The translations under genes and the position numbers were made by a program. The notes beneath the pieces were generated by a model. That model saw only the letters and a program-made list of their open reading frames with translations. It was not told where the DNA came from and made no database searches. Below, in pieces: positions 49,849 through 59,700 of a stretch of 64,000 nucleotides of DNA. This stretch comes from Streptomyces atratus. Lineage in GTDB: Bacteria > Actinomycetota > Actinomycetes > Streptomycetales > Streptomycetaceae. The stretch is taken from contig NZ_BMRN01000001.1 of the NCBI RefSeq assembly GCF_014648655.1, positions 550,092 through 614,091 of the forward strand. Direction: 5' to 3'. How positions within the stretch are numbered: the first letter of the stretch is position 1; each line of letters starts with the position of its first letter.

Positions 49849-50607
49849 TCAGGCTTTCTTGGGTTGGTTGGTGCCGGAGTACTCCCGGCTGATGGTGTCG
49901 GCGGTGCGGCGCACCAGGGGGAGCAGGGTGAGGAGTTCCTCGGCCGTCACGACGACATTGGGTGCGGAGACCGACATCGCGGCGACGACCCGCCCGTCCG
50001 CACCCCGGATGGGAGCGCCGATGCAGTTGATGGACTCCTCGTGGCCGCCGAGGTCGGTGGCCCAGCCCTGTTCACGGACGGCGGCGAGCTCCTTGAGGAA
50101 GGCGCCGGCGTTCGGGGTCGAACGGGACGTGTACATGGGGTAGTCGAGCTTCTCGGCGACGGCGCGCCGCTCGGGCTCGGTGAGATCGGCGAGGAGCAGC
50201 TTCGCGACGGCGGCGACGGTGATCGCGACGGGCTTGCCGATCCGCGAGTACATCCGGACCGGGTAGCGGCTCTCGACCTTGTCGATGTAGAGGACCTCGT
50301 GCTCCTCGTACACCGCGAGATGCACGGTGTGGCCGCAGCTCTCGTTGAGTTCGACGAGGTGGGGGTGGGCGATCTCCCGTACGTCGAGGTTCTCGACGGC
50401 CTCCTGCGCGAGCGCGAAGAGGCGGGCACCGAGGCGGTAGCGCTGGTCCTGCTGGCGGTAGACGAGTCCGTGCTCGTGGAGCGTACGGAGCAGGCGCAGC
50501 GCGGTGGACTTGTGGACGCCGAGCCGCTCCGCGACCTGCCCGAGGTCGGCGGGCCCCTCTGCGAGCAGCGGCAGGATGCTCAGCGCCCTGTCGACGGTCT
50601 GACTCAT
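49849..50607 (-). CDS. IclR-family transcriptional regulator
   Basis: A 252-residue regulator. The N-terminal winged HTH (VDRALSILPLLAEGPADLGQ, ERLGVHKSTALRLLRTLHEH) is followed by the IclR effector domain (about 75-240; GHTVHLAVYEEHEVLYIDKV, CIGAPIRGADGRVVAAMSVS). ATG 50607 is the start. It lies between the RidA gene and the PfkB sugar kinase gene and most likely controls this D-amino acid/keto acid type cluster through palindromes in the divergent promoter at 51860-51890. Confidence 0.92.
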   Translation of the reverse strand: MSQTVDRALSILPLLAEGPADLGQVAERLGVHKSTALRLLRTLHEHGLVYRQQDQRYRLGARLFALAQEAVENLDVREIAHPHLVELNESCGHTVHLAVYEEHEVLYIDKVESRYPVRMYSRIGKPVAITVAAVAKLLLADLTEPERRAVAEKLDYPMYTSRSTPNAGAFLKELAAVREQGWATDLGGHEESINCIGAPIRGADGRVVAAMSVSAPNVVVTAEELLTLLPLVRRTADTISREYSGTNQPKKA

Positions 50608-50680
50608 ACGCGTGCCTCGCTGCCCTCGGCCCGGTCTTCGCCCGGGACGCCCCTCTTGTCCGTTCGCTCGCTGCGCTCGC

Positions 50681-51733
50681 TCACGTCGTACGTACCTCCT
50701 GGTCGTGCCCCGTCCACCCGGGGCCGAGACGAAGTGTCCCCCAGGCCTCGTCGTCCAGTGCGGCAAGGGCGTCGGCATGAGCGCGGGCCGGAGGGGCGGT
50801 GAGGTCGCCGGGGACGGTGAGGACGGCGGCGGCCATGAGGTGGCCGTGCCGGACGCGGTCGCGCACGGGGAGTTCGCGGAGGGTGGCGGAGAGGAACCCG
50901 GCGGCGAAGGCGTCACCGGCGCCGACGGGGGCGACGACGTCGACCCGCAGGGCGGGGACCGCGGTGACGTCGTCGGCCTCGCCCGCGCCCGAGAAGACCG
51001 TCGCCCCGTCGGACCCGCGCTTCACGACCAGCACCCCCGGCTCCGGCAACGCCGCGCGAATCGCCTCCGCGCCCTTCACCCCCCACGCCTCCTCCGCCTC
51101 GTCCTCGCCGACGAAGACCAGGTCGGAGCGGCGGGCCAGGTCCAGGAGCACCTCGGGGGCCGCGTCGGCGTCGCGCCACAGGCCCGGCCGGTGGTTGACG
51201 TCGAAGGAGATCAGCGGGCGACCGGGCCGGGGGGCGGTCAGGTCGTGGAGCAGGGCCAGGCAGCCGGCGGAGAGCGCCGCCGTGATGCCGGACAGATGCA
51301 GGACGCGGCCCGCGAACAGCGCCTCGTACGGGACGTTGTCCGGGGACATCGCGGAGGCGGCGGACCCGGCCCGGTAGTACGCGACCTCGTGCACATCGGT
51401 GGCCCGGTCCGTCGCCGTACGGAAGTAGATCCCGGTGGGCCGCACCGGATCGCGCTGCACGGCACAGGTGTCGACCCCGTAGCCGGCGACCGCCTCGACG
51501 AGGTGGTCCCCGAACCCGTCCGCACCGACCCTGCTGACCCAGGCCGCCCGGTGCCCGGCGGCGGCGAGCGCGCAGGCGACGTTGGACTCGGCGCCGCCGA
51601 TACCGCGACCGAAGGAGGGTACGTCGGCGAGGCGTCCGGGCTGCGACGGCAGGAACGTCACCATGGACTCGCCGAGGCACACGACTTCGGCGGTCGTGGC
51701 GGCGTCGGCGGTCCTGGCCGGGGTTCCGGACAC
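50681..51733 (-). CDS. PfkB-family carbohydrate kinase, KDG kinase-like
   Basis: A 350-residue ribokinase-fold enzyme. GESMVTFLP at the start, FGRGIGGAESNVACALAAAG for substrate binding, SFDVNHRPGLW, and the C-terminal PfkB signature VVAPVGAGDAFAAGFLSATL containing the catalytic Asp. The pattern matches 2-keto-3-deoxygluconate kinases. It phosphorylates a sugar acid with ATP. GTG 51733 follows GAGGAG. It is separated from the IclR gene by 73 bases and is divergent from the PLP enzyme. Confidence 0.88.
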   Translation of the reverse strand: MSGTPARTADAATTAEVVCLGESMVTFLPSQPGRLADVPSFGRGIGGAESNVACALAAAGHRAAWVSRVGADGFGDHLVEAVAGYGVDTCAVQRDPVRPTGIYFRTATDRATDVHEVAYYRAGSAASAMSPDNVPYEALFAGRVLHLSGITAALSAGCLALLHDLTAPRPGRPLISFDVNHRPGLWRDADAAPEVLLDLARRSDLVFVGEDEAEEAWGVKGAEAIRAALPEPGVLVVKRGSDGATVFSGAGEADDVTAVPALRVDVVAPVGAGDAFAAGFLSATLRELPVRDRVRHGHLMAAAVLTVPGDLTAPPARAHADALAALDDEAWGTLRLGPGWTGHDQEVRTT

Positions 51734-51859
51734 TCGGGGCTCCTCGCGGGGTCGGCTGGTTCGGTGATTCGGCGGATATGGCGGGGCAGCGGTGCGGCGC
51801 CGGCTGCCGGCTTTCGGCATTGACCCGGCGTCGGCTCGGATGTTAGACAGCGTTAAGCG

Positions 51860-51890
51860 ATATGCGCAATGGGTGTTGCATATCCTGCAA
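51860..51890. promoter_or_regulatory. Overlapping inverted repeats in divergent promoter
   Basis: ATATGC (51860-51865) and GCATAT (51878-51883) are inverted arms; overlapping them, TTGCA-N5-TGCAA (51876-51890) is a perfect palindrome. AT-rich and about 30 bases before the PLP enzyme start, they are good candidates for IclR operators. Confidence 0.55.
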
Positions 51891-51916
51891 CGAATACTTC
51901 GATCGAGGAGGCCCCC

Positions 51917-53206
51917 TTGGCCGCCGACCGTCCTGTGGCCGGACTTGCCGACGAGCTGGTCGACCACCGCTTCAAGGCGCTCCCGCCCGACGCGGAGGGG
52001 CTGACCGTCGGCGCCCTCGCCGCCGAGCGACGCAATCTCTTCACGGGCGGTTTCACCACCCCGGTGCTCGCCCTGTCCGCCGAGTCGGTCGAGCACAATC
52101 TCGCCCTTCTGGAGACGTACGCGGAGCACCACGGGCTCGCCTTCGCCCCGCACGGCAAGACCTCCATGTCTCCGCAGCTCTTCGCCCGCCAGCTGGAGCA
52201 CGGCGCCTGGGGCATCACCGCGGCCGTGCCGCACCAGGCGCGGGTCTACCGGGCGTACGGAATCCGGCGGATCTTCCTCGCCAACGAGCTCGTCGACGCC
52301 GTGGCCCTGCGCTGGCTGGCCGGTGAGCTGGACTCCGATCCGGACTTCCGCTTCATCTGTTACGTGGACTCGGTGCGCGGCGTGGAGCTGATGGACGAGG
52401 CGCTGCGGGCGGCGGGCGCCTCCCGCCCCGTGGACGTCGTCGTGGAGCTGGGCGCGGGCGAGGGTGCGCGTACGGGTGCCCGTACCGAGGCCGAGTGCGC
52501 GGCGGTCGCCGATGCGGTGGCCGCGGCCTCGACGCTGCGGCTGGTGGGCGTGGCCGGTTACGAGGCCGAGGTGCCGGACGCGTCCGGCGAGCGGGTACGG
52601 GAGTGGCTGAGCCGGCTCGTCGCGCTGGCCGTCGACTTCGACCGCGCGGGCCGGTTCGCGGCGTCGGCGGCCGACGAGGGGATCGTGATCAGCGCGGGCG
52701 GCAGCGCGTGGTTCGACGCGGTGGCGGACGTGTTCGCCCAGATCCCGGAACTCTCCGGTCCGGTGCTCAAGCTGCTGCGCTCGGGGGCGTATGTCTCGCA
52801 CGACGACGGCCACTACCGCCACCTGACCCCGTTCAACCGTGTCCCGGAGGAGGGGGCCCTGCAGCCCGCCTTCCGGCTCTGGGCCCAGGTCGTCTCCCGC
52901 CCCTCGCCCGAGCAGGCGTTCCTCAACGCGGGCAAGCGGGATGCCGCGTACGACCTCGACCTCCCGCAGGCACAGGTCGTACGGTCCGGCCGCGACGGCT
53001 CGGTCCGGCCCGCGAAGGGTCTCGCGGTCAGCGGTCTGTCGGACCAGCACACGTGGGTGCGTACGGAGCCGGGCGCGGAGCTGGAGGTGGGTGACTGGGT
53101 GGGGATGGGTCTGTCGCACCCGTGCACGAGCTTCGACAAGTGGCAGCTGATTCCTCTGGTGGAGGCGGACGGCACGGTCACGGATTACATCCGCACGTTC
53201 TTCTGA
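51917..53206 (+). CDS. Fold-III PLP enzyme, D-amino acid deaminase/D-threonine aldolase-like
   Basis: A 429-residue enzyme of the alanine-racemase-fold group. The PLP lysine lies in AFAPHGKTSMSPQLFARQL; the barrel is followed by a C-terminal beta domain with metal-type ligands near GLSDQHTWVR and LSHPCTSFDKWQLI. These match D-serine dehydratase/D-threonine aldolase enzymes that split or deaminate D-amino acids. TTG 51917 is chosen because GAGGAGG lies six bases upstream; an ATG at 51869 falls inside the operator region. RidA nearby fits an enamine-releasing dehydratase. It forms a unit with the deacylase at 53305. Confidence 0.87.
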   Translation: MAADRPVAGLADELVDHRFKALPPDAEGLTVGALAAERRNLFTGGFTTPVLALSAESVEHNLALLETYAEHHGLAFAPHGKTSMSPQLFARQLEHGAWGITAAVPHQARVYRAYGIRRIFLANELVDAVALRWLAGELDSDPDFRFICYVDSVRGVELMDEALRAAGASRPVDVVVELGAGEGARTGARTEAECAAVADAVAAASTLRLVGVAGYEAEVPDASGERVREWLSRLVALAVDFDRAGRFAASAADEGIVISAGGSAWFDAVADVFAQIPELSGPVLKLLRSGAYVSHDDGHYRHLTPFNRVPEEGALQPAFRLWAQVVSRPSPEQAFLNAGKRDAAYDLDLPQAQVVRSGRDGSVRPAKGLAVSGLSDQHTWVRTEPGAELEVGDWVGMGLSHPCTSFDKWQLIPLVEADGTVTDYIRTFF

Positions 53207-53225
53207 CCTCTGCCCGTCCCTCCCC

Positions 53226-53252
53226 GGGTCCGGGGGCTCCGCCCCCGGACCC
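53226..53252 (+). terminator. Perfect 12-bp hairpin between PLP enzyme and deacylase genes
   Basis: GGGTCCGGGGGC (53226-53237) and GCCCCCGGACCC (53241-53252), followed by the CTCCTCGATCGCCGGAGGGG stretch often repeated in streptomycete intergenic DNA. It may attenuate transcription into the deacylase gene. Confidence 0.7.
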
Positions 53253-53304
53253 CCGCTCCTCGATCGCCGGAGGGGCTTGATCCTGGCGAAAGGCGGCCCA
53301 CCAA

Positions 53305-54927
53305 ATGGACGTGGTCATCCGTAACGCACACGTCATCGACGGCACCGGCACCCCCGCCCACCGCGCAGACGTGGCCATCGGGGACGGCCGGATCGTCGAG
53401 ATCCACCCCGAACACGCCCCCGGCCCGCGCCCCACCGGCCGCCGTACCCTCGACGCCGACGGACTCGCGCTCTCCCCCGGCTTCATCGACATGCACGCGC
53501 ACAGCGATCTCGCGCTGCTCCGCGACCCCGACCACAGCGCCAAGGCCGCACAGGGCGTCACGCTCGAAGTCCTCGGTCAGGACGGCCTGTCGTACGCCCC
53601 GGTCGACGACCGCACGCTCGCCGAGGTACGCAGGACGATCACCGGCTGGAACGGCGACGGTTCGGACCTCGACTTCGACTGGCGCACGGTCGGCGAGTAC
53701 CTGGACCGCCTGGACCGCAACTTCGACGGCCGGGGCATCGCGGTCAACGCCGCCTACCTCATCCCGCAGGGCACGGTCCGGATGTACGCGATGGGCTGGG
53801 AGGACCGCCCGGCCACCGACGCCGAACTGACCCGGATGAAGGAGCTCGTCGCCCAGGGCATGGCGGACGGCGCGGTCGGCATGTCCTCCGGCCTCACGTA
53901 CACACCCGGCATGTACGCGAACGACGCCGAACTCACCGAACTGTGCCGGGTGGTGGCCGGGTACGGCGGCTACTACTGCCCGCACCACCGCTCGTACGGG
54001 GCGGGCGCGCTCGGCGCGTACGAGGAGATGGTGCAGCTCACCAGGAACGCGGGCTGCGCCCTCCACCTCGCCCACGCCACCATGAACTTCGGCGTGAACA
54101 AGGGAAAGGCACCGGACCTCCTCGCCCTGCTCGACGACGCCCTCGACGCGGGCGCGGACATCTCCCTCGACACCTACCCGTACACGCCGGGCTGCACGAC
54201 CCTCGTCGCGATGCTGCCGGGCTGGGCGAGCGAGGGCGGACCCGAGTCGATCCTCACCCGCCTCGCGGACGACAGGGTGGCGGAGCGGATCCGGCACCAC
54301 ATGGAGGCACTGGGCTCGGACGGCTGCCACGGCGTGCCGATCGAGTGGGACACGATCGAGATCTCGGGCGTCGGCGTCCCCCGCCTCGCCGGCCATGTCG
54401 GCCGTACGGTCGCCGAGTCCGCCCGCCTGCGCGGGGAGGCCCCCTGGGTGACCGCACGCCGGCTGCTCATCGAGGACCGGCTCGGCTCCACGATCCTCCA
54501 GCACGTGGGCCACGAGGAGAACGTCCAGCAGATCATGCGCCACCGGGTACACACCGGCGGCAGCGACGGCATCCTCCAGGGCGACAAGCCGCATCCGCGC
54601 GCGTACGGCACGTTCCCGCAGTATCTCGGCCGGTACGTACGGGAGTTGGGCATCCTGTCACTGGAGGAGTGCGTCGCCCACCTCACCTCCCGCCCGGCGA
54701 AGCGACTGCGTCTGACCGACCGGGGACACGTACGCGAGGGCTACCGCGCGGATTTGGTCCTCTTCGACCCGGCGACGGTGGCGGCGGGCTCCACGTTCGA
54801 GGAACCGCGTACGTTGCCGGCCGGCATCCCGCATGTGCTGATCGACGGCCGCTTCGTCATCGAGGACGGCCGCCGGACCCAGGTGCTGGCGGGCCGAGCG
54901 GTACGGGGAGCGGACCGCACCCGCTGA
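53305..54927 (+). CDS. N-acyl-D-amino-acid deacylase (D-aminoacylase)
   Basis: A 540-residue amidohydrolase-superfamily enzyme. The N-terminal metal motif is SPGFIDMHAHSDLALL, D-aminoacylase features include LGQDGLSYAP, GAVGMSSGLTYTPGMYA, HHRSYG and the metal His/Asp residues in ALHLAHATMNF and HTGGSDGILQGDKPHPRAYG. It releases D-amino acids from N-acyl derivatives, supplying the PLP enzyme encoded upstream. Start ATG 53305. Together with RidA and IclR this suggests a scavenging pathway for modified D-amino acids, perhaps from peptidoglycan. Confidence 0.9.
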   Translation: MDVVIRNAHVIDGTGTPAHRADVAIGDGRIVEIHPEHAPGPRPTGRRTLDADGLALSPGFIDMHAHSDLALLRDPDHSAKAAQGVTLEVLGQDGLSYAPVDDRTLAEVRRTITGWNGDGSDLDFDWRTVGEYLDRLDRNFDGRGIAVNAAYLIPQGTVRMYAMGWEDRPATDAELTRMKELVAQGMADGAVGMSSGLTYTPGMYANDAELTELCRVVAGYGGYYCPHHRSYGAGALGAYEEMVQLTRNAGCALHLAHATMNFGVNKGKAPDLLALLDDALDAGADISLDTYPYTPGCTTLVAMLPGWASEGGPESILTRLADDRVAERIRHHMEALGSDGCHGVPIEWDTIEISGVGVPRLAGHVGRTVAESARLRGEAPWVTARRLLIEDRLGSTILQHVGHEENVQQIMRHRVHTGGSDGILQGDKPHPRAYGTFPQYLGRYVRELGILSLEECVAHLTSRPAKRLRLTDRGHVREGYRADLVLFDPATVAAGSTFEEPRTLPAGIPHVLIDGRFVIEDGRRTQVLAGRAVRGADRTR

Positions 54928-54939
54928 TCCGGGCCGAAG

Positions 54940-55052
54940 AACCCCTACGACCACAACCGCGACGGGGTCGTGGACGCGACCTGCACGGGTGGCGAGCGCG
55001 TGAAGGGGTTCCATGGCTCGGCATCGTCAACGCCCTGCGAACAGTCAAGTGA
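54940..55052 (+). pseudogene. Decayed C-terminal tail of a subtilase
   Basis: The frame reads NPYDHNRDGVVDATCTGG, then after a frameshift near 55012 GIVNALRTVK and TGA. The intact subtilase ends DPYDIDSDGEIDAVCKG ... GIVNALNAVTK, so this is the tail of a second, tandem subtilase, otherwise lost. Confidence 0.8.
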
Positions 55053-55123
55053 CCCCGTCGATCAACTTGTTGAGTCTCCACACGCGTCATACCACCCGTA
55101 CCGCGAACCAACTGGAGACCTCT

Positions 55124-56656
55124 ATGACAGCGCCGCGCACGTGCTCCCGTCGCCTCGTCGCCCTTCCGCTGGGGATGGTCATGGCGACCGCCCTCGCAAT
55201 CCTGCCCAACGTCACGGCGTCGGCGGCCGACGCGGTCCCGACGGCCACGACGGCCACGACGGCCGACGCGACCTCCCTCAGCTACATCGTCAACGTCGCT
55301 ACCGGACGAGGCCCGTCCACGACGGTGAAGAAGGCCATCGCCGACGCGGGCGGCACCATCGTGATCTCGTACGACCGGATCGGCGTGATCGTCGTCCACT
55401 CCTCGAACCGCGACTTCGCCCGGACCGTCCGCAGGGTTCCGGGCGTGCAGTCGGCCGGCGTCACCCGCAACGCGCCCCTTGCCGCGCAGTCGACGACCGA
55501 GGTCGGCGCGACGCGGGTGCTCAGCGCCCAGGAGGTCGCGAGCGCTCAGTCGGCCGAAGGCCAGGACCCCCTGGAGTCGTCGCAGTGGGACTTGCCCGCC
55601 ATCAAGGCGGACAAGGCACACGAGAAGACGCTCGGCAGCCGCGACGTCACGGTCGCCGTCATCGACACCGGCGTGGACGACACCCATCCCGACCTCGCCC
55701 CGAACTTCGACCGTGAGGCGTCCGTCAACTGCGCCTCGGGCAAGCCGGACACCGCGGACGGGGCCTGGCGGCCGAGCACGTCGGAGGGCGCCGCCCACGG
55801 TACTCATGTCGCGGGTGAGATCGCGGCAGCCAAGAACGGCATCGGCATGACCGGCGTCGCGCCCGGCGTGCGGGTCGCCGGCATCAAGGTGTCCACCCCG
55901 GCGGACTACATCTACACCGAGGCCGTGGTCTGCGGCTTCGTCTGGGCGGCCGAACACCACGTGGACGTCACCAACAACAGCTATTACACCGACCCCTGGA
56001 ACTTCAACTGCCTCGACGACCCGGACCAGAGAGCACTCGTCGACGCCACCACCCGGGCCTCGCGGTACGCGGAGCGCAAGGGCACGGTCAACGTCGCGGC
56101 CGCGGGCAACGAGCGCCGCGACCTGGACGCGGACTCCCTCACCGACCCCGCCTCCCCGAACGACGGCATGCCGGGCGACCGCGTGATCGACCCGCACAAG
56201 TGCCTGGTCATACCGCCCCAGCTGCCCGGTGTGGTGACCGTGGCCGCGACCGGCGCGAAGGGCATCAAGTCGTCGTTCTCCAACTACGGTCTGAACGTCA
56301 TTGACGTCGCCGCGCCCGGAGGCGACTCCATCCTCTACCAGCCCCCGGCCGCGCCGGCCGGCGATGCTGGGATCCTCGGCACGATGCCCGGCGGCACGTG
56401 GGCCTTCAAGTCGGGCACGTCGATGGCGTCCCCGCACGTCGCTGGGGTGGCCGCCCTCATCAAGTCGACGCACCCGCACGCCACCGCCGGCCAGGTGAAG
56501 GCCCTGCTGTACTCCGAGGCCGACGCCACGCCGTGCACGGATCCGTACGACATCGACTCCGACGGCGAGATCGACGCCGTGTGCAAGGGGCCGAAGAACC
56601 ACAACGGTTTCTACGGGCGGGGGATCGTGAACGCGTTGAACGCTGTGACGAAGTAA
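55124..56656 (+). CDS. Secreted S8 subtilisin-like serine protease
   Basis: A 510-residue protease. The signal peptide (RRLVALPLGMVMATALAILP, ending Ala-Ser-Ala) is followed by a propeptide-like segment (about 50-150) and the catalytic domain (about 165-505). Active-site residues: Asp in VAVIDTGVDDTHPDL, His in AAHGTHVAGEIAAAK, Asn in NVAAAGNERRD and Ser in FKSGTSMASPHVAGVAALI. The C-terminal segment contains DIDSDGEIDAVCKG, a possible calcium loop. ATG 55124 follows GGAG. It acts outside the cell; a remnant of a paralogue lies immediately upstream. Confidence 0.93.
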   Translation: MTAPRTCSRRLVALPLGMVMATALAILPNVTASAADAVPTATTATTADATSLSYIVNVATGRGPSTTVKKAIADAGGTIVISYDRIGVIVVHSSNRDFARTVRRVPGVQSAGVTRNAPLAAQSTTEVGATRVLSAQEVASAQSAEGQDPLESSQWDLPAIKADKAHEKTLGSRDVTVAVIDTGVDDTHPDLAPNFDREASVNCASGKPDTADGAWRPSTSEGAAHGTHVAGEIAAAKNGIGMTGVAPGVRVAGIKVSTPADYIYTEAVVCGFVWAAEHHVDVTNNSYYTDPWNFNCLDDPDQRALVDATTRASRYAERKGTVNVAAAGNERRDLDADSLTDPASPNDGMPGDRVIDPHKCLVIPPQLPGVVTVAATGAKGIKSSFSNYGLNVIDVAAPGGDSILYQPPAAPAGDAGILGTMPGGTWAFKSGTSMASPHVAGVAALIKSTHPHATAGQVKALLYSEADATPCTDPYDIDSDGEIDAVCKGPKNHNGFYGRGIVNALNAVTK

Positions 56657-56745
56657 GGGCTCGGTTACTCCTCGCGGCCTGGACCGCGCCTGCCCCATCT
56701 GTCACCGCAACATGCCAGAGCCGATATCGACCTGACCAGGCCCTA

Positions 56746-59700
56746 CTAGGTGGTCACACAGGGTGGGTCGTACGGCAGTTCGGGAACGTATCGGCTCCAT
56801 TGCTGTCGGCTCAGGGCGCCGGAGCTTCCGGCGCAGATGCGACTGATGGCGGTCTCGACCTTCAGGTCCCAGAGCGTGGCCACGCCGTCGTCGGTGGTGG
56901 CAGCCAGGGTGTGACCGTCCGGGCTGAACGCCAGAACGGCCACGAATCCCGTATCCACGGTCAGCGGCCGGCCGATGGCGGTGGGGTGGTCGGGATCGGT
57001 GACGTTCCACAGGTTGATGGTGCCGTTGTCGGTGTGGCCGGCCGCTGCGAGGGTGTGCCCGTCCGGGCTGAACGCCACCGACCACAGGCTGCCGCCGGGC
57101 ACAGTAAGGGGACTGCCCCTGCGCGTGAGGTGGTTGGGGTCGGTGGCATTCCACAGGGTGACGGTGCCGCGGCTGTTCCCGGTGGCGAGGGTGCGGCCGT
57201 CCGGGCTGAACGCCACCCAGGTGCTGGTGGCGATCGGCTGGTCGATCGGCTCCCCGATACGGACCCCCGGGTCCGTCGTACTCCACAGTCCGACTTGCCG
57301 GTTGCTGCCGTCGCCGCCGGCCGCCAGCATCGTGCCGTCGCGGCTGAACGCCAGGGATTCGACGGACCTCGTGTCTGAATTGGAGATGCCGGGTTGGGTG
57401 ACGGGCTTTGCGGGGTCGCTGACGTCCCACAGGGCGATGCTGCCGAACTTGTCGTCGCCGGCCGCGGCCAGGGTGTTGCCGTCGGGGCTGAACGCCAGGG
57501 AGAAGATGAGCCCGTTCGCCCCGGTGAGGGTCTCAGGGAGGCGAACGGGATGGCTGGGGTCGGCGGTGTTCCACAGCGTGACGGTGCCGCCACTGTCGCC
57601 TGCGGCCAGGGTGCGCCCGTCCGGGCTGAACGCCACGGCGTCGACCGCGTCCTCGGGGCCGGTGAGCGGATCACCGCGGGGAGCGGGGTTGTTGGGGTCG
57701 GCGGTGTTCCACAGTGAGACGGTCTTGTTCTGGTTTCCTGCGGCCAGGGTGCGCCCGTCGGGGCTGAACGCCACGGACACCACATTGCCGCCGGCGCCGA
57801 TGATCCGGGTCGGCGGCAGACTCCACAGATCGACGTTGCCGTCGCTGTTTCCGGCGGCGAGGGTGCGGCTGTCGGGGCTGAACACCACGTCGGTGACCGA
57901 GTTGCCCGGACCGGTCAGCGGCCGGCCCAGAGGACCGATGGCCCCGGGGCGGGTGACGTTCCACAGATGGATGGCGCGGTCGGCACTGCCGGCCGCCAGG
58001 GTGTGACCGTCGGGGCTGAACGCCACCGACATGACGGGCTGGGCGGGACCCGTCAGCGGCTTGCCCAGAGAGGTGGGGTGGCCGGGGTCGGCGACCTTCC
58101 ACAGGTGGACCTTGCTGTCGGTGGATCCGGCGGCCAGGGTGCGGCCGTCGGGGCTGAACGCCAGGGAGTTGACGGGATGCCCGGTCTTCAGGGAACGGCC
58201 GCGGACGGGGTGGGCCGGGTCGGTGGTGTCCCACAGGCTGATGGTGCCGGCGTCGTCGTCGCATGCGGCGGCCAGGGTGTGACCGTCGGGGCTGAACGCG
58301 ACACGATGGGAGAAGACGTCGGGGCAGTCGAGGTACAGGGGCGCTTTCGCGGGCTTGACGTCGTCGGGGTGGGTGACGTTCCACAGGCTGACGAATCCGG
58401 CGTGCCATACGGCGGCCAGGGTACGGCCGTCGGGACTGAACGCCAGCGATTCGACGGAGCTCAAGGCGTCCCAGCCCTGAATGCCGGGACTCTCCGGCCG
58501 GCCGAGCAGGACGGGGTGGCTGGGGCTGGTCAGGCTCCACAGGTCGACGAATCCGCCGGAACCGTCGTCGCCGTTGTGGCTCGTGTGGCCGCCGACGGCC
58601 AGCACCTGGCCGTCCGGGCTGAACTCGAGCGACAGGATCGAATTGACGGAACGGTCCACGGGCACGGGTCGGCCCAGCGCCACCGGACGGCCGGGATCGG
58701 AGACGTCCCACAGCCGGACGAGGTTCTGGTCGATGCTCCCGGCCGCCAGCATGTGCCCGTCGGGGCTGTAGGCCACGGTGTACACCGCGCCGCGCGGGCC
58801 GGGAAGCCGGGTGGCCAGCGGGGTGTTCTGGGTCGTGATGAGCCGGGACGCCGCATCCGGGTTCGGGTCCATACGGTAGGCGGTCAGCGCGAGCTGGGCG
58901 GACAGCGAGGGATCGGTCGGGCCCAGTTGCACGGAAGCGGAGGTGACGGCGGCGTTGATGGCCTGGTCGCGGGATTGCAGGGCCTTGGTGGCGAATTCCC
59001 GGGCGTTGGCCTCCTGCCGGAAGGCGAACACTGCGGCCAGCGAGGCGACCACGGCCAGGGCGGTGATGGTCGCGACCGCGGCGCGCCGGAGCCGTTGCCC
59101 GCGCCGCTGGTGGTGGCGGGCGGCCGCCAGAAAGGCCCGGGCGACGCCGCTGAGTTCCGCCCCGCGCGTCTCGGCCCAGGCGAGGGCGGTCTCCAGGCGG
59201 TTGCCGCGGTACAGCGCGGCTGCCTCCCGGCCGGCCTGTTCCCAGAGCGCGGCCGCGTCTTCCAGATCCTGTCGTACGAGGTTCCCGGTGCGGTCGTGCT
59301 CGATCCAGTCCCGCAGCCGGGGCCAGGCACGGATGAGCACCTCATGGGTCATCACCACCGTGTCCTGGTCCAGGGTCAGCAGTCGGCCTTCGGTGAAGTC
59401 GTCCAGGACTCTGGCGGCCGCATCCCGGTCGGGCGCGTCACGCAGCAGCTCCTCGGACCGGACGCGCCGGCGGGTGTCGTCGGCGTCGCGTCCCACGATG
59501 ACGAGCCGCAGGAACACCCACCGTGCGGCCTCCTGGCAGGGCGGCGGCAGGGTGTCGTAGAGCCTGTTCGCCGTCATGGCGATGGCGCCCTGGATGCCGC
59601 CGGTGACGCGGTACCCGTCCACGGTGAGCGTGTGGCCGTGGCGCTGCTGCCAGGTGGCCCGCAGCGCGTGTGCGAGCAGCGGCAGTCGGCCCGTGGTACT

